In this document: in pieces, positions 34,363-44,063 of the stretch | Layout: every line of letters begins with the position of its first letter | How positions within the stretch are numbered: the stretch's first letter is position 1 | Assembly: GCA_002367105.1 (NCBI GenBank) | Contig: DFCS01000030.1 | Span: forward strand, 52,044 to 116,043 | Reading direction: 5' to 3' | From: Hungatella sp. UBA3048 | GTDB taxonomy: Bacteria; Bacillota; Clostridia; Lachnospirales; Lachnospiraceae | Length of the DNA stretch: 64,000 nt | Notes under the pieces: generated by a model | The model's database searches: none | What the model saw: the letters and a program-made list of their open reading frames with translations, nothing else | What the model was told of the DNA's origin: nothing | Made by a program: the position numbers and the translations under genes

Positions 34363-35991
34363 ATGAAAAAAACCATCAAAAACCTTATTTCGCTGGGCTT
34401 GGCTGTTTCTATGGCGGCTGCATTATCCGCCTGCGGCAGTTCTTCAGGCCCTTCCCCCACAACATCTGAAACAACGGCTGCGGCAGGCTCCGATGCAGCG
34501 GCTGAAAACACAGGAGCAAAGATCCTCCGTGTAGCGGCAGTGGATCCCCAGGTTGCATACGATATGCAGCAATATACATACAGCCTGATCATGAAGGTTA
34601 CGGATAATGTTGTAGAATCCCTTCTTACGACCCAGGACGGAGGAAAGGTGGTTCCAACGCTTTTGGCTAAGGAACCGGAGCTGTCCGATGATATGCTTAC
34701 CTATTCCTTTGAACTGATCGACGGAGTGAAATTCCATAACGGGGAGACTTTAAAAAGCTCTGATGTGAAGTACTCTCTTGAAAGGGTTGTAAAAAAGCAG
34801 AGTATGGGAAGCCTTTTGGAAAAGGTGGAAGGCTATGAAGCCCTGGCAGACGGTTCTGCCAATGAGCTGACCGGAATCAAAGTCATTGATGATACTCATT
34901 TTACCATTACGTTGTCAGAGGTCTATACTCCGTTTGTTTCTGTTTTATCCACTCCATACTGTGGGATATATCCTGCTGAGGCCTGTGAGGCGGCAGGGGA
35001 GAACTGGGGAAAGACAGAACTGATCGGTACCGGCCCCTTTAAGTTTGACAGCTATACCCCGGGCGTGGGCGTGGAGATTTCAAAATTTGACGGCTACCAC
35101 GGCAATGTCCCTAAGCTTGACGGTGTAAGCTATAAGTTCATTGAGGATGCCAATACTCAGGTTCTGGAATACCAGAAGGGAAATATCGATTACGTGGATG
35201 TAGAGACAAACATGTATCCGGTTTATCAGGCAGATCCAAAATTAAAAGATCAGATGCATATGTTCCAGCCGATCGGCGGATATTACATGACCTTTAATGT
35301 TAAGTCTGTTTCCGATCCTAAAATAAGACAGGCCATTTCCATGTCCATCAACAGACAGGCGATTTGTGAGAGCATTTTCCACGGCACTGCAAAGCCTTCA
35401 AGCTCCTTTATTCCAGCCGGCATCATCGGACATGATGATTCCCTGGAGGAATTTGCTTACGATCCAGAGGGCGCAAAGGCTCTTCTTGCAGAGGCAGGTT
35501 ATGCAAATGGATATGACCTCCGGCTTACGGTAAACACAAAATATGCCACCTCTATCCCGATTGCCACCGCATTCCAGGAGCAGGCTAAGGCAGCAGGCAT
35601 CAACGTTACGATTGAACAGGTTGATTCAGCGGCATGGTCTGATATGAAAAAATCCGGCGGCGTGGATGCCGGAGTGGGCAACTGGTATGTGGATTACAAC
35701 GATCCGGACAGTATGCTGTATCCGGTGAGTGATTCCCGCACAGACCGCTCTTCAAGCTTCTGGCATAATGAGGAATTTAAGAAGCTGATGGAAGCTGGTG
35801 TGCAGACCTCGGATGAAGCAGAGCGCCAGGAAATTTATGTAAAGGCTGAGCACATTCTCTCAAGAGAGGATTATGCTATTGCACCTATTTACAATGAGTC
35901 AAAATGTTATCTTTTAAACCCAAAGATTACAGGACTTGTCATGGATTCAACATTCCGGAACTTTTACGCTAACGCTGATTTCCAACAATAA
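34363..35991 (+). CDS. Dipeptide/oligopeptide ABC substrate-binding lipoprotein (family 5)
   Basis: Lipoprotein of 542 residues with signal peptide MKKTIKNLISLGLAVSMAAA and lipobox LSAC. A Ser/Thr/Ala-rich linker leads into the family-5 fold (YSFELIDGVKFHNGETLKSSDV, GTGPFKFDSYTPG, RQAISMSINRQAICES). AGGAGAGGAA lies before the ATG. It delivers peptides to the DppB/DppC-type permeases that follow. The downstream epimerase and hydrolases suggest that cell-wall peptides are among its ligands. Confidence 0.94.
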   Translation: MKKTIKNLISLGLAVSMAAALSACGSSSGPSPTTSETTAAAGSDAAAENTGAKILRVAAVDPQVAYDMQQYTYSLIMKVTDNVVESLLTTQDGGKVVPTLLAKEPELSDDMLTYSFELIDGVKFHNGETLKSSDVKYSLERVVKKQSMGSLLEKVEGYEALADGSANELTGIKVIDDTHFTITLSEVYTPFVSVLSTPYCGIYPAEACEAAGENWGKTELIGTGPFKFDSYTPGVGVEISKFDGYHGNVPKLDGVSYKFIEDANTQVLEYQKGNIDYVDVETNMYPVYQADPKLKDQMHMFQPIGGYYMTFNVKSVSDPKIRQAISMSINRQAICESIFHGTAKPSSSFIPAGIIGHDDSLEEFAYDPEGAKALLAEAGYANGYDLRLTVNTKYATSIPIATAFQEQAKAAGINVTIEQVDSAAWSDMKKSGGVDAGVGNWYVDYNDPDSMLYPVSDSRTDRSSSFWHNEEFKKLMEAGVQTSDEAERQEIYVKAEHILSREDYAIAPIYNESKCYLLNPKITGLVMDSTFRNFYANADFQQ

Positions 35992-36014
35992 TGCAATTGG
36001 AGTACGTGACCTAA

Positions 36015-36039
36015 GGGAGTGGTTTTCCACTCCCTTTTT
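36015..36039 (+). terminator. Intra-operon terminator/attenuator after the peptide-binding gene
   Basis: GGGAGTGG (36015-36022) and CCACTCCC (36027-36034) pair perfectly around TTTT, then TTTTT. It separates the binding-protein gene from the permeases only 21 bases before the next start. Confidence 0.85.
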
Positions 36040-36059
36040 ATAAGAAAAAGGGGAATCAT

Positions 36060-36992
36060 ATGTTTCAATATATTTCAAAAAGACTGTTCCAGACATTGTT
36101 AGTATTGTTTGGGATAAGTCTTATTACTTTTATCCTTCTCCAGGTCGTGCCGGGAGACCCTGTGGAGTTAATGCTTGAAAAGCGGGCAGATGCGCAGACC
36201 ATTGCCAGGGTACGTCATGAGCTTGGGCTTGATGTGTCCCTGCCCCAGCAATATTTGAATTTTTTAAAGGGTGCCATCCATCTGGATTTTGGCAAGTCTT
36301 ATTTTACAAAAGAGGTAGTGACGACGGCCTTGGTGCGCTGCTTTATGGTAACTGTAAAGCTGGCCTCCATGTCCTTTTTATTTGCTGTCGTCCTTGGGGT
36401 GGCCTGTGGTATGGCCGCTGCAATTAACCGGGGAAAATGGATCGATTCGGTGCTTATGACCATTTCCATTGCCGGAGTGTCTGCACCGTCATTCTGGATA
36501 GCCATCATTCTTCAGATCATATTCGGGCTGAAGCTGGACTTACTTCCCATCTCCGGTTTTGAGGGACCTGTATTTTTTATCCTTCCAAGTATTGCACTGG
36601 GCACGCGCTATGCAGGAAGCATCGCACGTATCACCCGCACCAGCATGCTTGACGTGATCAAGCAGGATTATATCAGAACCGCAAGGGCCAAGGGAGTAAA
36701 GGAAGGTCTGGTCATTATGAAGCATGCCCTGAAAAATGCCATGATTCCCATTATCACGCTGGTTGGTACAGAGCTTGGAAATATGCTGACAGGCTCTATG
36801 TTGATTGAAAGGGTTTTTTCCATACCCGGAATCGGGAAGCTGGCGGTAGATTCCATGTCAAACCGTGACCTGCCGCTTTTGGAAGGGACCGTGATGTATA
36901 TTGCATTCGTATTTGTAATCGTAAATCTGCTGGTGGATATTTCTTATGCATTTATTGATCCAAGAATCCGCTATGGGAAAGGAGCGAACTGA
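36060..36992 (+). CDS. Peptide ABC transporter permease, DppB type
   Basis: Permease of 310 residues with the family opening MFQYISKRLFQTLLVLFGISLITF and VVPGDPVE, and the coupling loop YIRTARAKGVKEGLVIMKHALKN. AAAAGGGGAATC precedes the ATG. Its stop overlaps the next start by one base. Confidence 0.95.
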   Translation: MFQYISKRLFQTLLVLFGISLITFILLQVVPGDPVELMLEKRADAQTIARVRHELGLDVSLPQQYLNFLKGAIHLDFGKSYFTKEVVTTALVRCFMVTVKLASMSFLFAVVLGVACGMAAAINRGKWIDSVLMTISIAGVSAPSFWIAIILQIIFGLKLDLLPISGFEGPVFFILPSIALGTRYAGSIARITRTSMLDVIKQDYIRTARAKGVKEGLVIMKHALKNAMIPIITLVGTELGNMLTGSMLIERVFSIPGIGKLAVDSMSNRDLPLLEGTVMYIAFVFVIVNLLVDISYAFIDPRIRYGKGAN

Positions 36993-37903
36993 TGAAGATA
37001 TTAAGTATTTTTACAAAGCAGAAGAAATTTGAAGAACAGCTCCTGAATGGTGAGATGGAATATTCCAGCTATTATAAGGACAGCTTTAAAAGGCTTAAAA
37101 AGAATAAGGCGGCCATATTCTGCCTGGGAGTGATCCTTTTCCTGATTTTGCTGGCCCTGTTTGCGCCTGTTGTAAGCCCTTATGATCCAACTTACCAGGA
37201 CTATGCCTCGGTCCTGGCACCGCCCTCATCCAAGCATCTTCTGGGTGCGGATGAATATGGAAGAGATATTTTATCCCGTCTGATCTATGGAACCAGGGTA
37301 TCCTTAAGCATTGGAATCCTTGCTCAGATCCTTGCATCTGTTATCGGAATCACCCTTGGAGCCATTGCAGGTTATTTTGGAGGAGCGGTGGATACCCTGA
37401 TATCCCGGATCATGGAGATTTTTGCTGCGTTCCCGGATCTTCTATTTGCCATGGCGATTATGACCTTTATGGGTCAGGGCCTCCAGAACCTGTTTATAGC
37501 CCTTGGCCTTCTGACCTGGGTGAGAACCGCACGGCTGATCCGAGGCTCTGTCATGCAGCTGAAGGAAAAGGAGTATGTGGAAGCCAGCAAGGCCAGCGGC
37601 GGAACCGCCTTCCGGATCATTACAAAGCACCTGATTCCCAACTGCTTATCAACGGTGATTGTGCTCGTGACCCTGGGAATCCCCAATGCCATCATGTATG
37701 AGGCTTCCTTAAGCTTTCTCGGCCTTGGCATCCAGCCGCCTACTCCAAGCTGGGGTAACATGATCAGTTCTGCCCAGTCTTTTATCAGCTTCCTTCCGGT
37801 GTACAGTATCGTTCCAGGAATTGCCATTATGGTGACGGTCGTAGCATTTAATATCTTTGGTGATGGACTTAGAGATGCCCTGGATCCCAAGCTTAGAGCC
37901 TGA
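36992..37903 (+). CDS. Peptide ABC transporter permease, DppC type
   Basis: Permease of 303 residues with the N-terminal cytoplasmic stretch, FAPVVSPYDPTYQDY, HLLGADEYGRDILSRLIYGTR and coupling loop EYVEASKASGGTAFRIITKHLIPN. It forms the channel with the DppB-type subunit. Start overlaps the previous stop by one base. Confidence 0.95.
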   Translation: MKILSIFTKQKKFEEQLLNGEMEYSSYYKDSFKRLKKNKAAIFCLGVILFLILLALFAPVVSPYDPTYQDYASVLAPPSSKHLLGADEYGRDILSRLIYGTRVSLSIGILAQILASVIGITLGAIAGYFGGAVDTLISRIMEIFAAFPDLLFAMAIMTFMGQGLQNLFIALGLLTWVRTARLIRGSVMQLKEKEYVEASKASGGTAFRIITKHLIPNCLSTVIVLVTLGIPNAIMYEASLSFLGLGIQPPTPSWGNMISSAQSFISFLPVYSIVPGIAIMVTVVAFNIFGDGLRDALDPKLRA

Positions 37904-37916
37904 TTAGGAGGTAACG

Positions 37917-38906
37917 ATGGATAATAAATTAATTGAAGTTAAAAATTTGAAAACATATTTCTATACAGATGCAGGCGTGGTAAAGGCGGTGAATGATGTT
38001 TCCTTTTCCATAGAACAGGGAAAAACACTGGGAGTTGTAGGGGAATCAGGATGTGGAAAGAGCATTACCTCCCTTTCCATTATGCAGCTTTTAGAGACCC
38101 CTCCCGGAAGGATTGAAGGAGGGGAAATTATCTACCGTGGAGAAAATCTTTTAGAGAAATCCCCAGATGAGATGAGAAAGATCCGGGGGAAGAAGATTGC
38201 CATGATCTTTCAGGAGCCGATGACCTCCCTAAACCCTGTGTTCACCGTAGGACAGCAGATCATGGAAGCCCTGGTCATTCATGAGGCGGGAATATCCAGG
38301 CAGCAGGCACGTGAAAAGGCCATAGAGATGCTTCGCATGGTAAAAATTCCTTTGCCGGAAAAGCGGATCGATGAATACCCTCACCAGCTATCCGGAGGCA
38401 TGCGCCAGCGGGTCATGATTGCCATGGCTCTTTGCTGCAATCCGGAGCTTTTAATTTGTGATGAGCCGACGACAGCTCTTGATGTCACGATTCAGGCACA
38501 GATTTTGGATCTGATAAATGAATTAAAGCAAAAGACTGGCGCCTCCATCATGATGATCACTCATGACCTTGGTGTAATCGCCGAAGTGGCAGATGATGTC
38601 ATGGTCATGTATGCGGGAAAGGTCGTGGAACAGGGTACCACGGATGACATCTTTGATCATCCCATGCATCCCTATACGGAAGGCCTTATGAACTGTATCC
38701 CCAGGCTGGATGGGGAGGTGGAGGAGCTTCCTGTCATTAAGGGCATGGTTCCAAGCTACGATTCAATGCCTAAAGGCTGTGCCTTTTGTCCAAGGTGTGA
38801 ATATGCAAAACCCATATGTGGGGAAAGGATGCCGGAACTCACGGAAAAGAACGGCAGGAAGATCCGATGTTTTAAATACGAATCACAATGGAAGGAGGAG
38901 GTATAA
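37917..38906 (+). CDS. Peptide ABC transporter ATPase, DppD type
   Basis: ATPase of 329 residues. Walker A is GESGCGKS, the signature is LSGGMRQRVMIAMAL, Walker B is LLICDEPTTALD, and the C-terminal oligopeptide-transporter Cys motif is C-x5-C-x7-C-like (GCAFCPRCEYAKPICGE), which in relatives may bind an Fe-S cluster. AGGAGG lies 5 bases before the ATG. Confidence 0.95.
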   Translation: MDNKLIEVKNLKTYFYTDAGVVKAVNDVSFSIEQGKTLGVVGESGCGKSITSLSIMQLLETPPGRIEGGEIIYRGENLLEKSPDEMRKIRGKKIAMIFQEPMTSLNPVFTVGQQIMEALVIHEAGISRQQAREKAIEMLRMVKIPLPEKRIDEYPHQLSGGMRQRVMIAMALCCNPELLICDEPTTALDVTIQAQILDLINELKQKTGASIMMITHDLGVIAEVADDVMVMYAGKVVEQGTTDDIFDHPMHPYTEGLMNCIPRLDGEVEELPVIKGMVPSYDSMPKGCAFCPRCEYAKPICGERMPELTEKNGRKIRCFKYESQWKEEV

Positions 38907-39901
38907 TGGACAGCCAGGAGACGAGAAAGCCCCTGTTGGAGGTGAAGCATTTAAAAAAATGGTTTACGGCAAAATCTTCCCCCTTCTCAGGGAAAAAGGT
39001 GTATATTAAAGCTGTGGATGATGTAAGTTTTCAATTGTATCCCGGAGAAACCTTAGGCGTGGTAGGGGAGTCTGGTTGCGGAAAGTCCACCATGGGACGT
39101 TCTGTGCTTCGGCTGATCGAACCTACGGCGGGTGAGATTGTCTTTGAGGACCAGGATTTCATGAAGCTGAGGAGCGGGGAACTGAGAAAGAGCAGAAGCA
39201 AAATGCAGATTATTTTCCAGGACCCTTATGCCTCCTTAAATCCCCGTATGACCATCGGCGATATCATAGCAGAGCCTTTGGAAATCCAGTGGAAAACAAG
39301 CGGGGAAGAGATACGGAAAAGAGTTTTGGAAACCATGGAAATCGTGGGACTTAACACAAAATATTATAATAGGTATCCCCATGAATTCTCAGGGGGACAG
39401 AGACAGAGGATCGGCATTGCAAGAGCTATTGTACTGCGGCCGGAGCTTATGGTTTGTGATGAGCCGGTATCTGCTCTTGACGTATCCATACAGGCACAGG
39501 TGATTAATCTTTTGCGCAGGCTCCAAAAGCAGATGGGAATGGCTTATATTTTTATTTCCCATGATTTAAGCGTCATTAAACACATTTCTGACAGGGTTGC
39601 TGTCATGTACCTGGGACATGTAGTAGAGATTTCCAATAAGGATGATTTGTACCAGAACACGCTCCATCCCTATACAAAGGCATTGCTATCGGCAATTCCG
39701 GTGCCGGACCGCCATACTAAGAGGGAGAAGATCATCCTGGAAGGTGATCTGCCAAGCCCCGCTAATCCGCCTTCCGGCTGCGTATTCCATACCAGGTGCT
39801 TTATGGCCAGGGAAATTTGCGGGAAGGAAGCACCGGAGTTAAAGGACTACGGAAACGGACACTGCTGCGCATGTCATTTTGCAGGAGAATGGAATAAATA
39901 A
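38906..39901 (+). CDS. Peptide ABC transporter ATPase, DppF type
   Basis: ATPase of 331 residues from the ATG at 38906, which overlaps the previous stop by one base and follows AGGAGG; an earlier in-frame ATG (38888) lies before the ribosome site. Walker A GESGCGKST, signature FSGGQRQRIGIARAI, Walker B LMVCDEPVSALD, and the C-terminal Cys motif (GCVFHTRCFMAREICG). It completes the peptide importer with the DppD-type ATPase. Confidence 0.95.
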   Translation: MDSQETRKPLLEVKHLKKWFTAKSSPFSGKKVYIKAVDDVSFQLYPGETLGVVGESGCGKSTMGRSVLRLIEPTAGEIVFEDQDFMKLRSGELRKSRSKMQIIFQDPYASLNPRMTIGDIIAEPLEIQWKTSGEEIRKRVLETMEIVGLNTKYYNRYPHEFSGGQRQRIGIARAIVLRPELMVCDEPVSALDVSIQAQVINLLRRLQKQMGMAYIFISHDLSVIKHISDRVAVMYLGHVVEISNKDDLYQNTLHPYTKALLSAIPVPDRHTKREKIILEGDLPSPANPPSGCVFHTRCFMAREICGKEAPELKDYGNGHCCACHFAGEWNK

Positions 39902-39927
39902 CAGAGTATGTACGGAGGTTAATGAAC

Positions 39928-40998
39928 ATGAAAATTACAGGTATTAAAGTAAAGACAGTGAAGGTACCCTTAAAAGAACCGTTTCATATATCCCTGGGAA
40001 CCATTACCCATGCCATAAGCGCGGTGGTAAAGGTGGAAACGGATGAAGGGCTCTGCGGTTATGGAGAAGGTGCTCCAGGTGTGTTGATAACAGGAGAAAA
40101 TCTGGAGGGAACTGTGGAAAGCATTAAGCATTTTGAACAGTCCCTTCTTGGAACCGATCCTACGGATATTGAAAAGGTTTATTGGATTCTTGACCGGGCT
40201 GCGGCCCATGCACCCTGCGGAAAGACTGCCATTGATATTGCCTGCTATGATATCCTGGGAAAAAAGGCCGGTCTTCCTGTGTACAAGCTGTTGGGCGGCT
40301 ATTCGAATACAATAGAAACCGACATTACCGTAGGAATCAATGGACCCGAAATCATGGCGGAAAAGGCTGCAGCTCATGTGAGAAATGGTTTTGATACCAT
40401 TAAGACTAAGGTGGGCACAGGACTAAAGGAGGATGTAGCCAGGATCAAGGCGATCAGAGAAGCGGTTGGGCCGGATGTGAAGATCCGCATTGATGCCAAT
40501 CAGGCATGGTCGGCCAAGGAAGCCCTTCAGATTATTGAACGCCTGAATGAATATGATATCGAACTGGTGGAACAGCCAGTGAAGGCAGCGGATTTCGAGG
40601 GCCTTGAATATGTTACGAAAAACAGTAAAGTCCTTATCATGTCCGATGAAAGCTGCTTTAACGCAAAGGATGCCCTGCGGCTTGCCAAACGGAGAGCCAT
40701 TGATGTGCTGAATATCAAGCTGATGAAATGCGGCGGCATCCGGGAAGCATTAAAGATCAACGCCATCTGTGAGACAGCAGGTATCGAATGCATGCTGGGC
40801 TGCATGGCGGAGGAAACAAATATCGGCATTACTGCCGCTGCCAGTCTGGGTGCTGCGGTAAGGAACATAACCAGAGCGGATCTGGATGCAACTTTTTCCC
40901 TGTCCAATCTGCCTTTTGAAGGTGGCATAGGAACGGAATGTACAAAGACCCTGGTGCTCCCGGAAGAACCTGGCTTCGGGTTTATCGGTTTAAAATAA
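39928..40998 (+). CDS. Dipeptide epimerase (L-Ala-D/L-Glu epimerase type), enolase superfamily
   Basis: Enzyme of 356 residues that in characterised relatives converts L-Ala-D-Glu from murein peptides to L-Ala-L-Glu. The enolase-superfamily barrel is complete: the acid/base pair KTK at about 159-161, metal ligands D189 (RIDANQAWS), E215 (ELVEQPV) and D240 (MSDESCF), and opposite base K264 (NIKLMKCGG). The ATG at 39928 is 9 bases from CGGAGG, better than the ATG at 39922. It follows the peptide importer directly. Epimerases of this subgroup vary in dipeptide preference, so substrate is inferred mainly from family and context. Confidence 0.9.
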   Translation: MKITGIKVKTVKVPLKEPFHISLGTITHAISAVVKVETDEGLCGYGEGAPGVLITGENLEGTVESIKHFEQSLLGTDPTDIEKVYWILDRAAAHAPCGKTAIDIACYDILGKKAGLPVYKLLGGYSNTIETDITVGINGPEIMAEKAAAHVRNGFDTIKTKVGTGLKEDVARIKAIREAVGPDVKIRIDANQAWSAKEALQIIERLNEYDIELVEQPVKAADFEGLEYVTKNSKVLIMSDESCFNAKDALRLAKRRAIDVLNIKLMKCGGIREALKINAICETAGIECMLGCMAEETNIGITAAASLGAAVRNITRADLDATFSLSNLPFEGGIGTECTKTLVLPEEPGFGFIGLK

Positions 40999-41004
40999 CA
41001 TGGC

Positions 41005-41040
41005 TGGTGGTATTGCGGCAGAAGGGCTGCGGTACCACCA
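41005..41040 (+). other. Intra-operon stem-loop between epimerase and transglutaminase-like genes
   Basis: TGGTGGTA (41005-41012) pairs with TACCACCA (41033-41040), with an inner GCAG/CTGC stem. There is no T run, so it is more likely an RNA-processing or stability element. Confidence 0.5.
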
Positions 41041-41062
41041 TCTTACAATGGAGGTATAGCAT

Positions 41063-42448
41063 ATGATCAATGATATTTCATGGGCAAAGATTCCTTTGCC
41101 CGATGATATTTTACGTCTTAAAAATGCAGGCTGTTTAGAAGCGGCAAAAGCAGCCATCGGCCATATGCTTTCTGGTTATCTGCCGGAATGCATGAGAAAG
41201 CGGCTGGAGCTGGAAAAGGAAATCATAGGTATCCTGGATAGGAATGAGTATCCCTATAAAAAGCAGGAGGCAGCGGAGCTGTTAAGCCGGACGTTCTCAG
41301 ACGTCATGGAAGGTGAACTTGATGAGCTGGTAAGGTCCTCTGCGGCTGACTGGATTTATATCAATGGGGAGATTCATTTCCATAAATTGTTTTTGGATAA
41401 TATCATAAAGACCAGACCTGATTATCAGATGAGGCTGAAGGCAAGGGAAGAGGATGATGCAGGAATCCTGAGGCAAAAGATGCTGAATGACAACGTATCC
41501 TATATGAAAGAACATGGAAGCAGAAAGGCTAAAATAGTCATAAGGGCTTCCATCCGGATTAACAAAGAGTCTGAACGGGTAGGAGAAATGGTAAGAGTCC
41601 ATATTCCTATCCCTCGCAAATGCAGCCAGGTAAAGGATATCCAAATTCTTGAGGCTTCTCCGGAGATTACTGCAATCGCACCGGAAGATGCAGAACAAAG
41701 AACTCTTTGCTTTGAAACGGAATTAAAGCCGGATCAGGAATTTTATGTCAGGTACAGCTATTTAAATTCCGTGAATTATGTGGAGGTGGACCCGAAGAAG
41801 GCAGCGTCTGTCCAACCGGAATTTTATACAGAGGAACAAGCGCCCCATATTCTATTCACTCCCTTTCTAAAGGAAATTTTGGAAGAAATACGGGAAGGGG
41901 AGGATAACCCTGCCCTTGTTGCAAGAAAAATATATGATTTCATCACTACCAGGGTAAAGTATTCGTTTGTGCGGGAGTATGCAGGGCTTGATAATATTTC
42001 CGAATATGCGGCAAAGAATCTAAAGGGGGACTGCGGCGTCCAGGCCATACTTTTTATCACTCTGTGCCGTATGGCCGGGATTCCTGCCAGATGGCAGTCG
42101 GGCCTTTATGCATCCCAAGTATATACCGGCTGCCACGACTGGGCGGAATTTTACATAGAGCCGTATGGCTGGCTGTATGCAGACCCCTCCTTTGGCGGCA
42201 GTGCATACCGTATGGGGCAGGTGGAGCGCTGGAATTACTACTTTGGTAACCTGGATATTTACCGCATGGCAGCCAATGGAGGCATCCAGTCAGAATTCAT
42301 ACCTCCCAGAAAATATTTCCGGGCAGACCCTATTGACAATCAAAGGGGCGAAGTGGAATATGAAGACAGAGGACTAAGCTTTTTGGAGTATCAGGCAAAA
42401 CAGGTGACTGAGCTTATAGAAGACTGGCAGGATAAAACAGATGAATAG
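41063..42448 (+). CDS. Transglutaminase-like (cysteine protease fold) protein
   Basis: Protein of 461 residues without a signal peptide, so probably cytoplasmic. Residues 1-150 are helical and charged; a beta-rich domain follows (KIVIRASIRINKESERVG). The transglutaminase core is complete, with catalytic C324 (KGDCGVQA), H358 (CHDWAEFY) and D374 (YADPSFGG). TATGGAGGTATAGC precedes the ATG. In bacteria this fold often cleaves amide or peptide bonds. Between a dipeptide epimerase and a serine hydrolase it most likely trims imported cell-wall peptides; that role is inferred from context. Confidence 0.82.
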   Translation: MINDISWAKIPLPDDILRLKNAGCLEAAKAAIGHMLSGYLPECMRKRLELEKEIIGILDRNEYPYKKQEAAELLSRTFSDVMEGELDELVRSSAADWIYINGEIHFHKLFLDNIIKTRPDYQMRLKAREEDDAGILRQKMLNDNVSYMKEHGSRKAKIVIRASIRINKESERVGEMVRVHIPIPRKCSQVKDIQILEASPEITAIAPEDAEQRTLCFETELKPDQEFYVRYSYLNSVNYVEVDPKKAASVQPEFYTEEQAPHILFTPFLKEILEEIREGEDNPALVARKIYDFITTRVKYSFVREYAGLDNISEYAAKNLKGDCGVQAILFITLCRMAGIPARWQSGLYASQVYTGCHDWAEFYIEPYGWLYADPSFGGSAYRMGQVERWNYYFGNLDIYRMAANGGIQSEFIPPRKYFRADPIDNQRGEVEYEDRGLSFLEYQAKQVTELIEDWQDKTDE

Positions 42449-43844
42449 AATAACAGAGGAAAACAAACAGAAATTTGAAGCATTGGTGGAGGAGATCATG
42501 ACCACCCAGAGAGCGGCAGGGCTTGCAGTAGCCATTGTGGACAAAGCAGGCCAGGTGCAGTATGAAAAATACTTTGGTTACCGTGATGAGGAGCAGAAGC
42601 TTCCAATTGATAACCAGACGATTTTTGGACTCGCCTCCATAACAAAATCCTTTACAAGCCTTGCCATCCTTCAGCTGGCAGAAAAGGGAGTGATAAGCCT
42701 GTCTGATCCCGTCAGCAAATATGTTCCGGCTTATACAAACAAAAACCAGAAAGCACCGGTGAAAATCTGGCATCTGCTCTGCCACAGCGGCGGTTTTTTC
42801 CCCCTGCCCCGGATCTTGGTGGAAGAGGTAGCAAAAGATATGGGCCTTTTAGAGTCTGAAGCAGGAGACCTGGCTTATGTGAACGCCCTTGCCGAGGAGG
42901 GAATAAAGAGAGTGGCCTCCCGCCTGGATGAACAGACGGACTTAATCGGGCTGCCTGGAGAGCTGATGAGCTATTGCAACGACGGTTTTGGGGTTCTGTC
43001 CGATATTGTGAAAAATTACGGGGACGAGCCCACCTTTGCTGATTATTTATTGAAGCACATCATCGTTCCTTTGGGAATGGAAAGGAGCTTCTGCGACTTT
43101 ATAAAGCCAGCCAAGGATGAAAATTCTTCTTTACTTTATACAACGGAAGACGGAGTACGCAGAGCGACCAGGGATTATCATGACAATGCCTTTGTTTTAA
43201 ACGGCGGGGGAGCCATGAAATCAACTATTTCAGATATGCTTAAATACATTTGCATGTACCTAAATGAAGGAAAGGGATTAAACGGAACCAGGGTTGCTTC
43301 TCAGTATTCCATAAGGGAAATGTGCAAGCCGCGGCAATATTACAGACCGGGAGGCTGGTATTGCTATGGATTGTGCAGGAAGTCCATGGAGGGGGCAGAG
43401 GTCCTTGAACATGGAGGAAGCCTTCCCGGCGTGTCCTCCAACATGTCCTGGTCCTATGATAATGAGGTCGGAATCATCGTCCTTTGCAATACCATGGATG
43501 TATCTGCCGGAGTGATCGCAGACGGGGCTATGCGCATGTATCTTGGGAAAGACCCTGTTGTACCACAGGTGAAATATCAGGAATATGAATGGTGCGAATC
43601 ATTTATAAGGTCAGTATCAGGAGACTATGTTATGGGAGAAGGGGAGAGTTTTACCTTGAGCCTGTCAGAGGAAGGGAAGCTGGCCATGACAATAAATGGA
43701 AATAAGAAAGAGGTATGTACTGTAAGCCCTCATATTGCCATGATAAAGGGGAGGTATTCTGATGGATTTGTACAGATTCTTTATGATGAGAAGCGGGGGA
43801 TATGGGGGGCCAGGTGCGGAAGCAGGATCTATCCAAAAATCTGA
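42441..43844 (+). CDS. Serine hydrolase of the beta-lactamase / class C family
   Basis: Protein of 467 residues overlapping the previous gene by 8 bases. Catalytic motifs of the penicillin-binding/class C fold are S66-x-x-K69 (LASITKSF), Y-x-N as SYCNDGFGVL near residue 175, and HGG near residue 325 (LEHGGSLPG). A C-terminal beta domain follows (about 375-467). No signal peptide is seen, so it is probably cytoplasmic and acts as a D-amino-acid peptidase or esterase rather than as an antibiotic beta-lactamase. Its place in the operon suggests cleavage of D-residue-containing peptides. Confidence 0.87.
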   Translation: MNRITEENKQKFEALVEEIMTTQRAAGLAVAIVDKAGQVQYEKYFGYRDEEQKLPIDNQTIFGLASITKSFTSLAILQLAEKGVISLSDPVSKYVPAYTNKNQKAPVKIWHLLCHSGGFFPLPRILVEEVAKDMGLLESEAGDLAYVNALAEEGIKRVASRLDEQTDLIGLPGELMSYCNDGFGVLSDIVKNYGDEPTFADYLLKHIIVPLGMERSFCDFIKPAKDENSSLLYTTEDGVRRATRDYHDNAFVLNGGGAMKSTISDMLKYICMYLNEGKGLNGTRVASQYSIREMCKPRQYYRPGGWYCYGLCRKSMEGAEVLEHGGSLPGVSSNMSWSYDNEVGIIVLCNTMDVSAGVIADGAMRMYLGKDPVVPQVKYQEYEWCESFIRSVSGDYVMGEGESFTLSLSEEGKLAMTINGNKKEVCTVSPHIAMIKGRYSDGFVQILYDEKRGIWGARCGSRIYPKI

Positions 43845-43940
43845 AATGGATTGGAGCAGACCGCTGATATGCATAAGTAAATCATATCAAAAGGGAATAT
43901 TATCAGACGTTATATGAATTAAAATATTCTTATTACATCA

Positions 43941-43969
43941 TTGAATAATTTGGTAAAAGATGTTAGAAT
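43941..43969 (+). promoter_or_regulatory. Promoter of the ferritin gene
   Basis: TTGAAT (43941-43946), 17 bases, TAGAAT (43964-43969). The leader to the start codon is about 88 bases. Confidence 0.6.
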
Positions 43970-44063
43970 ATAATAAATCATTTTACAGAGGTGCTAAATG
44001 CATTCAATGTAATCTGATAGAAACAAATCAATAGAAAAAACAAAGAAAAAGGAGGCGTAGATT

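Noticed and set aside
42441..43844. Antibiotic-resistance beta-lactamase
   Set aside because: It has no signal peptide, is 467 residues with an extra C-terminal domain, and sits in a peptide-uptake operon; a peptidase or esterase role fits better.
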